A stretch of 51,638 nt of DNA from an uncultured Bacilli bacterium (GTDB taxonomy: Bacteria; Bacillota_I; Bacilli_A; RF39; UBA660). Shown here in pieces: positions 16,368 to 24,736 of this stretch. The position numbers and the translations under genes are program-made. The DNA is taken from NCBI GenBank assembly GCA_934101275.1, contig CAKOQM010000003.1:1-51638 (forward strand), written 5' to 3'. The first letter of the stretch is position 1. Every line of letters begins with the position of its first letter. The notes under the pieces were generated by a model that saw only the letters and a program-made list of their open reading frames with translations, had not been told where the DNA came from and ran no database searches.

Positions 16368-18884
16368 CTAATTATTTTTAAAAATTTGTTTTAACTTTTC
16401 TTCCATTAAAGTCACATCATAATCTAAAACTGTTTTAGAAGCATTTTTAATAATTTTTTCTTTTTCATTATCACTCATGTTTTGATATTTGATTAGAGCA
16501 GCAAAAAGTTCTTCTTCGGTTTTAAATGTTAAACTATTCTTTTTATTTTTTAAATATTCACGTGGTCCATATAGGTCACAACCAATGACAAACGTTTGGC
16601 AAGCCATAGCTTCTAAACCAACAAGACCTAAAGATTCACTTTTTCTTTTTGTTGGGAAAATAAACACATCCATTATGTTATAGTAACTTGTTAGTTCACT
16701 TTGCGTAACAAAAGGCTTAATAATAACATTCTCTTGAAGATTGTTTTTCCTTAAAGACTCTTTAAATAAATGTTCTTCACTACCCGAACCCACAACAAGA
16801 ATCTTAATATTATTTAATTTATGTTCCTTTTTTAACCGTCCTAGAACATTTAATAACGTATCCCAACCTTTATTTTTTTCAATGCGAGAAACATAACCAT
16901 AATAAGTATACGTATCATCTAACTTTAATTTTTCTAAACACTCTTTTCTGTCTTGCTTTCTAAAGATTTCTAAATTGACACCACCTGATGAAAAAATAGC
17001 TATTTTTTTAAGTGGCACATGATAGTCTTCTAATAATACATCTTTAAAATAACTTGATGGACATACTACCTTATCTGCATATTTCAAAATAATTTTACTA
17101 CGAGAAACATTCTTCTTTTCAAAATCATAATCTGGGACAATATCGTTACCATGAACATTACAAACCAATTTTGTTTTACCGGTCCATTTTCCAAGCAAAG
17201 GACAGTAAGCGTTCTGAGCAGTAAAATGAACATAATAATAATCATAGGAATACCAAATAGACTTAAAAATAGCTTGTATGTAAAGCATAGAATAGCCAAA
17301 AAATTTACCTACAAAAGTATCTTGTTTATACTTAACGGCTGTATCCACTTTAAAAGAAGTGTTTTCTAACATAACTTTACAATTTTTGACAAAACTACCA
17401 TAGTGTGGATATTTTTTTGAAGGATACATATTAGAAATGAGTAAAATGCGTTTTACCTTTTTAAAAGGATAAAGATTATTATATAGGCCTATGATAATAA
17501 TATAAGAGATATTCGTTAAGGTTTGACCTGCTAAAGAAGAAATAAGAAGAGTATAAAGTAAAATTATGATTTTTTCTTTAGAATATTTATTACTTTTTAA
17601 TGCCATAAAGATTAACATAAGATAGACAAAACTTCCTATGTAACCGAATGTAAAAAATATATCCACAAGATCTACATTCACTTTTTTAATATCAAGATCA
17701 TTAATCGAATAAATACCAAATAATCTTTCTTCAATATTAGCATGACTAAAGACTTCATAATTAGCATTTATTTCTTCTAAGCGATTATCAAAAAAGATTT
17801 TTTTTATGTCTGTATTTTGGGTAGCAAAAAGGCCATAAACCCCAAGAATAAGAGTTACTAAGAGTAAAGATGTCCAAACTTGCCAATCATTCTTTTTAAA
17901 AAACAAGAAAATAGAAAATAACAAGGCGCCGACTAAAACAAGTGATTTACTCATTAAAATAATGCCAAATAAAAGTAAAAAAGATAGTGTTTTCATAAGA
18001 TAATTTTTATGATTAAGTAAATAAGGAACGATGACAAAAGTAAGTCCTCCTAATACCGGATATAAATACGACACATCTTTTTTTAAGAATAAAAAGTTAA
18101 CTAAAAATAGAAAACTATATAAGTAAAAAAGATTCGTGAAAAAATCCTGATTGAATGATTTCAAATCATTTTTCTTTAATGAAATTAAAACAAGAGGTAA
18201 CATAAAAATATCTAAGAGATTTAAGATGTTTCCTAAAGTTACATAATTTTGACAATATAAATAAAGAATTTGAATGCTTAAATAGCTACCTAAGAAAAGT
18301 AAAAAATAATATCTTTTTTTCTTTAAGATGATAAAACTTAAAATAAAAATCAAAAAAACTTTATAAATAAGTAAAAAAGATAAAACAAGTTTATTATTTG
18401 ACCAAACCAAATTTAATAAATCAAGTAAAGGCAATGCATAAAAATAATAAGGTTTTAGGGTCAATAAAAACTTCTTATCTTTTTTTTGAAAAACAAAAAG
18501 TTTACTTAGAACATAATTTAAAACAATAATAACGACTTGACTGATAAGTTTAATAAGTTGATCATTAAATTTTAAAATAGATACGCCTAGAAACATAATC
18601 ACCATATCTAAAATAAGAGTGGCAAGTCTTGAGCTAAAAAAAGATAAAGATTCTTTTATAATATGTTTATTATGGCTTTCAAAAACATATTTACGATTAG
18701 CAAAATAGGCAAATAAAACTGAGATAAACCAACTTATAATATTAGCTATTTGTAATTCTAATTTTTTATTGGGATTCAAAACAGTTTGAGTTAAACCAAA
18801 ATATACGCCTAAACTCAAAACTGTCGTCAAAATACCAACGATCAAATAACGAATCATTTCTTTTATTTTAGGATTATTTAACAT
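16368..18884 (-). CDS. GtrA-like / O-antigen-polymerase-like / GT4 glycosyltransferase triple fusion
   Basis: 838 residues in one open frame. About 1-135 is a GtrA-like domain of four helices (RYLIVGILTTVLSLGVYFGL, SWFISVLFAYFANRKYVF, SKLFVFQKK). About 140-480 is a polytopic region like Wzy/O-antigen polymerases, ending in VDLVDIFFTFGYIGSFVYL, with a counterpart in the 395-aa protein at 23.5 kb. About 485-838 is a GT4 transferase (LISNMYPSKKYPHYGSF, NVHGNDIVPDY, YYGYVSRIEKNKGWD, ESLGLVGLEAMAC). These parts normally occur as separate proteins for lipid-linked sugar flipping, polymerisation and transfer. The ATG at 18884 has AGAAGGA upstream; one at 18905 is less likely. It overlaps the tagO-like gene by 11 bases. 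Confidence 0.82.
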   Translation of the reverse strand: MLNNPKIKEMIRYLIVGILTTVLSLGVYFGLTQTVLNPNKKLELQIANIISWFISVLFAYFANRKYVFESHNKHIIKESLSFFSSRLATLILDMVIMFLGVSILKFNDQLIKLISQVVIIVLNYVLSKLFVFQKKDKKFLLTLKPYYFYALPLLDLLNLVWSNNKLVLSFLLIYKVFLIFILSFIILKKKRYYFLLFLGSYLSIQILYLYCQNYVTLGNILNLLDIFMLPLVLISLKKNDLKSFNQDFFTNLFYLYSFLFLVNFLFLKKDVSYLYPVLGGLTFVIVPYLLNHKNYLMKTLSFLLLFGIILMSKSLVLVGALLFSIFLFFKKNDWQVWTSLLLVTLILGVYGLFATQNTDIKKIFFDNRLEEINANYEVFSHANIEERLFGIYSINDLDIKKVNVDLVDIFFTFGYIGSFVYLMLIFMALKSNKYSKEKIIILLYTLLISSLAGQTLTNISYIIIIGLYNNLYPFKKVKRILLISNMYPSKKYPHYGSFVKNCKVMLENTSFKVDTAVKYKQDTFVGKFFGYSMLYIQAIFKSIWYSYDYYYVHFTAQNAYCPLLGKWTGKTKLVCNVHGNDIVPDYDFEKKNVSRSKIILKYADKVVCPSSYFKDVLLEDYHVPLKKIAIFSSGGVNLEIFRKQDRKECLEKLKLDDTYTYYGYVSRIEKNKGWDTLLNVLGRLKKEHKLNNIKILVVGSGSEEHLFKESLRKNNLQENVIIKPFVTQSELTSYYNIMDVFIFPTKRKSESLGLVGLEAMACQTFVIGCDLYGPREYLKNKKNSLTFKTEEELFAALIKYQNMSDNEKEKIIKNASKTVLDYDVTLMEEKLKQIFKNN

Positions 18885-19932
18885 GTTTATCCTTCTTTCT
18901 TTCAAATAAAATATCTGTTTTTAAAACGACGAATAAAAAGACAACCATTAAAGCCACATATAAAGGTAAAGCTAAATCAAAATCGCCTAAAGCATACAAT
19001 ATCGTTGCAAAAGAAAAAGCAAAATTAATCAAGTAAATAACCAATAAAGATGTCTTTGTCGAAAATTTCATTTTTAAAAGTTGATGATGTAAATGTTCTT
19101 TATCAGGATTCGTAAAAGGATTTTGTTTTTTTAAACTTCTTCTTATAATGGCAAAGAAAACATCAATAATAGGAGTAGCTAAAATAAGAAGAGGGACAAT
19201 TAAAGAAGTCACTGTTGCCACTTTAAAACTATATAAAGCGGTGGTAGCAATCATAAGTCCAACAAAATTACTTCCCGTATCACCTAAATATATTTTAGCA
19301 GGTGGGAAGTTATAAACCAAAAAGCCAAGTAAAGAACCGATCATTAAAATAGAAATGGTACTATCTATATTTCCCGCCATGTTAAGTAGTAAAGCAATAC
19401 TTGTAATGGTTATAAAATAAATGGTACTAATACCACTACAAAGGCCATCCATACCATCGGATAAATCAATAGCATTAATAATACCTAACATAAACACCGT
19501 AGTAACAAGGTAATTAATTGGGGCTGGAAAATTAAAAGTGGCCCCTAAAATAGTCATGTTATCAATAGTTAAATGACCATAAAAAATAATAATAAAGATA
19601 GCTATTAATTGTCCTAATAATTGATATTTAGCTGATATAGGATTAATATCATCAATAAGCCCTACTAAAATAATAACAAAACTCGCTATAATTACCGATA
19701 ACATTTCGACTGTACCACGTCCAAAAATCATATAACCCAGTAAAAAAGCAAAGAAAACAGCTAAGCCTCCAATCGTAGGCATAGGAACTTTATTTAATCT
19801 TCTTTTATTAGGATAATCTAAAGCCTTAATATGAAAAGCAATTTTTTTAAATAAAGGTACCAATAAAACACTAAAAATAAAAGTTGTTAAAATCATCCAT
19901 ATAATATTTTGAAATGTGACTTCTAACCGCAT
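18874..19932 (-). CDS. tagO: Undecaprenyl-phosphate sugar-1-phosphate transferase (TagO/WecA/MraY superfamily)
   Basis: 352 residues with ten or so membrane helices. Signature motifs are PMPTIGGLAVF, LVGLIDDINPISAKYQL (Asp pair), NAIDLSDGMDGL, YLGDTGSNFVG and KEHLHHQLLKM, the last being the HxH-type region of the WecA/TagO branch. It transfers GlcNAc-1-phosphate or a related sugar from a UDP-sugar to undecaprenyl phosphate, starting wall teichoic acid or other surface glycans. Its place just before the GtrA-polymerase-GT4 fusion and the glycosyltransferases fits the priming role. MraY is less likely given the WecA-type ending. Confidence 0.88.
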   Translation of the reverse strand: MRLEVTFQNIIWMILTTFIFSVLLVPLFKKIAFHIKALDYPNKRRLNKVPMPTIGGLAVFFAFLLGYMIFGRGTVEMLSVIIASFVIILVGLIDDINPISAKYQLLGQLIAIFIIIFYGHLTIDNMTILGATFNFPAPINYLVTTVFMLGIINAIDLSDGMDGLCSGISTIYFITITSIALLLNMAGNIDSTISILMIGSLLGFLVYNFPPAKIYLGDTGSNFVGLMIATTALYSFKVATVTSLIVPLLILATPIIDVFFAIIRRSLKKQNPFTNPDKEHLHHQLLKMKFSTKTSLLVIYLINFAFSFATILYALGDFDLALPLYVALMVVFLFVVLKTDILFERKKDKHVK

Positions 19933-20049
19933 AAAACCAGCTCCTCTTGCCTCTTATTATACATGAAAAAAAAGAAGAAAAACATATTTTTTTAACACTA
20001 ATCATAAAATGATAATGTTACATTAATAGAATTACTTTATAACAAAATA

Positions 20050-20076
20050 GAAAAAAAGAACTATTACAAGTTCTAC
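20050..20076 (-). terminator. Terminator after the DUF2207 gene
   Basis: On the minus strand AGAACT (74-69 of 200xx) and AGTTCT (62-57) form a 6-bp stem around a 6-base loop, followed by seven T. It lies 3 bases past the stop. Confidence 0.75.
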
Positions 20077-20078
20077 TT

Positions 20079-22376
20079 TTACCAAGAGCTTCCGCCACCG
20101 CCGCCAGATCCACCGCCTGATAAGCCTCCACCAGATGAACTGTCACTAGATGGATAAGAACTCATAGCATTCTGTGCAGAATTCATAGTATTATTCACAA
20201 ATGTTTCGAAAGTAGTCATATCAAAAACATTAGGACTATCATACCATGACGGAGCTTGCGTTGCTATTGACTCAAATTTTTTCATCCAGGTATCTGATAC
20301 ACCAAGTACATAAGCATACGGTAAAATATCATAAAAATATGTTGGCGTTTCATTAACCATAGCTTCTAGTTTATTTTTTTCAGCTGTTTCTAAGAAATTC
20401 TTAAAGCCCCTTAATTTACCAAGCAGTTCATTTCCATAAGGTGTTCTTTTGGGCAAATATTCCAAACACGCTACCATTGTAAATATATATATTATTCCCA
20501 AAATATATCCAATTAAAAATATAACATTTATTTTTAATACAGGCAAAACAGAAATTCCACAAGGTACAATGCCAAAAAGAATCATTAAAAGACCCGCTAC
20601 TATCTTAGTTTGCATAGATGTTTTACCAACAATCATATGCGGGAAAAAAATAAAACCAATACAAGGGAGAAGCAAACCTGCAGGAAGCAAATTTATCTCA
20701 CTTGTCATAACAAAAGGAGGTATAGTTATCATACAATAGGTGATAATAATCATTAAATATATAAATATAGACTTATTAGAAGAAGATTTTTCAAATATTT
20801 GATATACATTTTCTTTTAAATTTACATTTGCTAAAATTCTATTCATTGTTTTGTAAAAATTATCATACAAATCAGCTGCCGTAACTTCTGTAATCTCTGT
20901 TTCATTTGACTCGTCTTTTTTTCCAAATAAAGCCTTTATTTTCGCTTTTCTGTTAAACAAACCTTCCAAGAATATTTTTTCGTTAATATCCTCGCCGTCA
21001 TAATCTTTTAGCTTTGTTATTTTGTAACCAGAAGATCTTGTAAAAATAGACTTTTTTTCAGTTTCAGAAATTTTTATATATCCTAAATTTGCTAAATAAA
21101 CAAGCAAAGACGTTACATCTTTGTTATTGGCTCGTCCTTTATATAAGAAACCAATTTCCAAACTATTGAAATCTTTTGGAGGATAAAATTCTACGGTTTC
21201 TACCGCCTTTTCATCGCGACCATACTTATACCATAAAAATACGGAAGCTATGAAACATAATAAAGGAACTACTATTATCAAATAACCAATCATTCCGATC
21301 TTATAACCCGCATCAACAAAGTAACCTTCTGGCAATTCACACCGTATGGTTAAAGCAGCTTCTTTAGATAAGATACCTTCATAACTACCACTTATTATAT
21401 TATTATTCACGGTATATCTGATATTACTATTATCTGTAGAACCTAATTTACCTGATGAAAAACCTAATTTGCTTGAATCAAAATCCTTAGGCATGTTTAT
21501 CGTAAAAGTAATATTGCCAATAGCCGTATCCCATTCATTACCAATGATATTGAAGTAAAGTTCATCATAATTTTTGCTAGAATCTTTTCCTAAGTTATAG
21601 GTATATTTAATCGAATATTTATTGGCTCCTGTCACAGTTTGATCAGCAGAACCTATTTTCAATTTATAAACGCCATCATTCTTCGTAATTGTATATTCAT
21701 TATCCACATCAACATTCGTTATTTGAGCATAATTTTTGGAAGTTGTTCCATCTAAACGAGTTACGGTATTTTTTAAAGGGATGGTTCGAATAATACCATG
21801 TTTTGGTTCCTTAAAATAAGCTGTAATCGTTTCAATAATATCAAGCGTGTTATTTTCATTAACTGTTATATTCACATCATATTGATCTAGTACATAGCTA
21901 AAATTACTATATGGATAAGTTTGACTTGGTGTAACATTCTTCTCAGAAACATCATCAATTATTTCAACTGAAACATAGTAATAGGATATTTCTTGCACAC
22001 TATGTCCTTCTAAAAAACTTAAATTAAACATTTGATTAAAATTATTTGTCCCTGGTTTTGCTTTGAAAGAACTATCTTTTTTAACTAATAGATTATCATT
22101 TGAATCATAATAGGACACCGAATAGATATAACTAATTGTATTTTCTGTCGTATTATTGACAAAGCCAGATAAACCAAAAGATTTTGTCGATGTCGAGGAT
22201 AAATCCTTAAACGTGATATCAGAAAAATTTAAACCATCTACATAAAAACCTTGAGGACTATTAATATTCGTTTGAAAAGAAATGGCATTTACATTTTGAC
22301 TATATAAAACAAAAAAAGAAAGTATTGTTATAACAAATAAAAATATTTTTTTAATAAAACTTTTCATTATACTCAC
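20079..22376 (-). CDS. DUF2207 membrane protein with Gly/Ser-rich C-terminus
   Basis: 765 residues. A signal segment (residues about 8-30) is followed by an extracellular beta-rich DUF2207 domain (YDVNITVNENNTLDIIETITAYFKEPKHGIIRTIP), a membrane helix near residue 360, and a cytoplasmic segment with VEFYPPKDFNSLEIGFLYKGRANNKDVTSLLVYLANLGYI. Two or three more helices lie near 540-630. The end is GGGLSGGGSGGGGGSSW, typical of this family. Function unknown, but DUF2207 genes are commonly paired with LemA, as here with 3 bases between them. Likely an envelope complex. Confidence 0.85.
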   Translation of the reverse strand: MSIMKSFIKKIFLFVITILSFFVLYSQNVNAISFQTNINSPQGFYVDGLNFSDITFKDLSSTSTKSFGLSGFVNNTTENTISYIYSVSYYDSNDNLLVKKDSSFKAKPGTNNFNQMFNLSFLEGHSVQEISYYYVSVEIIDDVSEKNVTPSQTYPYSNFSYVLDQYDVNITVNENNTLDIIETITAYFKEPKHGIIRTIPLKNTVTRLDGTTSKNYAQITNVDVDNEYTITKNDGVYKLKIGSADQTVTGANKYSIKYTYNLGKDSSKNYDELYFNIIGNEWDTAIGNITFTINMPKDFDSSKLGFSSGKLGSTDNSNIRYTVNNNIISGSYEGILSKEAALTIRCELPEGYFVDAGYKIGMIGYLIIVVPLLCFIASVFLWYKYGRDEKAVETVEFYPPKDFNSLEIGFLYKGRANNKDVTSLLVYLANLGYIKISETEKKSIFTRSSGYKITKLKDYDGEDINEKIFLEGLFNRKAKIKALFGKKDESNETEITEVTAADLYDNFYKTMNRILANVNLKENVYQIFEKSSSNKSIFIYLMIIITYCMITIPPFVMTSEINLLPAGLLLPCIGFIFFPHMIVGKTSMQTKIVAGLLMILFGIVPCGISVLPVLKINVIFLIGYILGIIYIFTMVACLEYLPKRTPYGNELLGKLRGFKNFLETAEKNKLEAMVNETPTYFYDILPYAYVLGVSDTWMKKFESIATQAPSWYDSPNVFDMTTFETFVNNTMNSAQNAMSSYPSSDSSSGGGLSGGGSGGGGGSSW

Positions 22377-22379
22377 CTG

Positions 22380-22928
22380 TTATAATTCTACTTTAACATT
22401 TTGTTTTTCATTTTCATCTGCTTCAAACATTGTTTTAGACTTATAGCCAAAAAGACCAGCAAAAATATTACTTGGGAACATCTCAATTTTATCATTAAAA
22501 TTTCTAACGGCTCCATTATAATATTTTCTGGAATTAGCAATATCTTCTTCCACTTTTGCTAATTGATTACTTAAATCCTTAAAATTTTCACTCGCCTTTA
22601 AATCAGGATAAGCTTCCGCGATGGCCATGATCCGACTAATATTATTAGAAAGTTTACTATTTGCTTTAATTTTTTCAGAATCAGACATTTTATCATAAAC
22701 ATTATTTCTTAATTCAGTTATTTCTTTCAAAGTACTTTTCTCATATTTCGTATAAACTTTAACAGTTTCAATAATATTAGGAATTAAATCCCATCTTTTT
22801 TTTAAATAAACATCCATGGTAGCAAAAGCTTCTTTTACTCTATTATTTAATTTTACCAAATTATTATATAAACAAATGGCATAAACCAAAACAACTGCTA
22901 TTATAACTATTACAATATAAAACCACAT
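22380..22928 (-). CDS. lemA: LemA family protein
   Basis: 182 residues. One N-terminal membrane helix (VIVIIAVVLVYAICLY) precedes a four-helix LemA domain. It has the family motifs NRVKEAFATMDVYLKKRWDLIPNIIETVK and SRIMAIAEAYPDLKASENFKDLSNQLAKVEEDIANSRKYYNGAVRNFN, and ends near MFPSNIFAGLFG. LemA proteins are membrane-anchored with an unclear role, repeatedly next to DUF2207 proteins. It is the first gene of this two-gene unit. Confidence 0.9.
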   Translation of the reverse strand: MWFYIVIVIIAVVLVYAICLYNNLVKLNNRVKEAFATMDVYLKKRWDLIPNIIETVKVYTKYEKSTLKEITELRNNVYDKMSDSEKIKANSKLSNNISRIMAIAEAYPDLKASENFKDLSNQLAKVEEDIANSRKYYNGAVRNFNDKIEMFPSNIFAGLFGYKSKTMFEADENEKQNVKVEL

Positions 22929-22989
22929 ACTTACACCTCTTCTATACTATCTTTATATTATCACATTAACCCAGTATTTTCTATACTAT

Positions 22990-23538
22990 TTATTTTGACT
23001 GTCTTTCATTCTCAAATTTTTGCCAAATAAGACTTAAATCTTTTTCCTCCGTTATCAAACTTCTTTTCTTTAAAAAGTCTTCGAAGGTACCAATTACTCT
23101 AGCCGGATTACCTACCACAACAGAATTAGGAGGAATATCTTTAGTAACAACACTACCCGCTCCCACGATAACATTCGGGCCAATTCGAACATTTCCTAAA
23201 ATAATACTATTACAGCCAATAAAAACATTGTCCATAATTTCAATACCATTTTGATTGTAATCAAAGTGTCCTTTATTTAAATGATTTAATCCTACATGAA
23301 ATACATCATGATTTACAAAAGTCACATTACTTGTCACAATAATATTATTATGTAATTTAATTAAATGAGGATCCGATGGAATAATACGTGGTTGATAAAA
23401 AACATTTTCTCCCATCTCATAAAAAATATGATGTTTTTTAAGATACTTATTTCTTTTATCACTGTTTAAAATACAAAAAATTCTAATACGATGAAGTTGC
23501 TTTTTTGTCCAATCTTTCATTTTCTTTTTTCCCTTCAT
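22990..23538 (-). CDS. Hexapeptide-repeat acyltransferase (left-handed beta helix)
   Basis: 182 residues. After a charged N-terminus comes a hexapeptide-repeat solenoid (IIVTSNVTFVNHDVF, IEIMDNVFIGCNSIILGNVRIGPNVIVGAGSVVTKDIPPNSVVVGNPARVIG), the CatB/NodL/WbbJ-type O-acetyltransferase pattern with its active His in the NHDVF segment. It probably acetylates a sugar of the surface polysaccharide with acetyl-CoA. The ATG at 23520 is an alternative start with an AAGGG site; the longer start at 23538 is kept provisionally. The gene overlaps the end of the upstream polymerase-like gene by 56 bases. Confidence 0.83.
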   Translation of the reverse strand: MKGKKKMKDWTKKQLHRIRIFCILNSDKRNKYLKKHHIFYEMGENVFYQPRIIPSDPHLIKLHNNIIVTSNVTFVNHDVFHVGLNHLNKGHFDYNQNGIEIMDNVFIGCNSIILGNVRIGPNVIVGAGSVVTKDIPPNSVVVGNPARVIGTFEDFLKKRSLITEEKDLSLIWQKFENERQSK

Positions 23539-24670
23539 TATAATTTATCCCTGTTAAAACAGCAAGATAACTTGATGTCATTGGACTAATAAGTACATGG
23601 CCTGAAAAGAAAGAAATCACAAGAAGTAAATAAAATAAATAAGCATATATCCCTTTTAATTTCACTTTAGACATAGCAAAAAGAAAGATAATAAGATACA
23701 CACCAAAACCTAACCACCCAATACTATAAAAGATATCAAATATATCAATCTCAGCATCTTTAATACTCATAATCTTTTGACGTCCCATACCTAAGATTTT
23801 ACCAGAAATATCTTCCTTTTGGTAGTTTTTATGTAACTCTAAAACAAAAGTTAAACGATTACTATAAATAACATTATCTATATTTTGAAACGTAAATAAA
23901 TCAGAAACATTTTTTATATGATAATAATCTAAGGAAGTTTTAATATTTTTATAAAAAGTACTATGTGGTAATAAAATTGCAACGAAAAAGAAAAACAGAA
24001 AAACAATCACAAGATATTTTTTTATCTTTTCTCTTTTTTTGAACAGAAAATATCCTAGTATTAAAATAAAACTTAAATACATTGTTTTTGTACCCAATAA
24101 TAACATCATTAAAAATGTAAGGATACTATAACTAACTAAATATATTTTCTTTTTGTCTTTCAAATAAAGAAAACCAATAGGAATCAGTAAAAGGAAAATA
24201 TTAACGAGTTCATTTCCTACGTAAAAGTATGATAAATATAAATTTTTATTTTCATATATTTCATTAATGTTATGTCCAAGTCCCAAAGGATAGGGTATTA
24301 AATACATAAGTAAAAAACATATAGCATAATAGAAAAATAACTTCTTACTTAAAACTTTATCTTTATATTGAGAAAAAAATAAAATCAAAAAAGGTAAATA
24401 AAATATTTTAATAAGATTAACTAGTTCTACTTTTATAAATTCTTTATAATAGATATCATAGATTAGCAAGTAAAAAACAAAAAGACCATAGATTATCCAA
24501 TAACTTTTTTTATTTCTATTTTTATATAAAACATAAAGACTTGAAAGAAGAAGAAAAATTCCTTTCAATATTAAACCCATACTTGATTTAGATTCCCATG
24601 TTGCCATAGAAGTCAATAAATCAATAAAAGGCAAAGAATATAAAAATGCTAATACTATCTTTTTCATCAT
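23483..24670 (-). CDS. O-antigen polymerase/ligase-like membrane protein
   Basis: 395 residues, almost entirely hydrophobic, with about ten membrane helices and one long extracytoplasmic loop at about 255-320 (NIDNVIYSNRLTFVLELHKNYQ..SGKILGMGRQ). After it, EIDIFDIFYSIGWLGFGVYL corresponds to the DIF/G-x-x-G segment seen in Wzy/WaaL proteins. The same pattern occurs in the middle of the triple fusion at 16.4-18.9 kb, so the two are probably paralogous polymerase modules. It likely polymerises or ligates lipid-linked oligosaccharide units outside the membrane; substrate unknown. Confidence 0.75.
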   Translation of the reverse strand: MMKKIVLAFLYSLPFIDLLTSMATWESKSSMGLILKGIFLLLSSLYVLYKNRNKKSYWIIYGLFVFYLLIYDIYYKEFIKVELVNLIKIFYLPFLILFFSQYKDKVLSKKLFFYYAICFLLMYLIPYPLGLGHNINEIYENKNLYLSYFYVGNELVNIFLLLIPIGFLYLKDKKKIYLVSYSILTFLMMLLLGTKTMYLSFILILGYFLFKKREKIKKYLVIVFLFFFFVAILLPHSTFYKNIKTSLDYYHIKNVSDLFTFQNIDNVIYSNRLTFVLELHKNYQKEDISGKILGMGRQKIMSIKDAEIDIFDIFYSIGWLGFGVYLIIFLFAMSKVKLKGIYAYLFYLLLVISFFSGHVLISPMTSSYLAVLTGINYNEGKKENERLDKKATSSY

Positions 24671-24694
24671 TTTTTATCACAACCTTTTTTTAAA

Positions 24695-24724
24695 ATAACA
24701 GCGTAGAATCACCTACACTGTTAT
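24695..24724 (-). terminator. Hairpin / probable terminator after protein B
   Basis: A 12-bp stem (24695-24706 with 24713-24724) and a 6-base loop lie 12 bases past the stop of protein B. The only non-Watson-Crick position is C-A on the plus strand but a stable U-G on minus-strand RNA, so the structure is meant for the minus transcript. Only a short T-run follows. It may terminate, or it may serve as the post-variable-region hairpin known from DGR targets. Confidence 0.6.
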
Positions 24725-24736
24725 ATAATAAGAATA

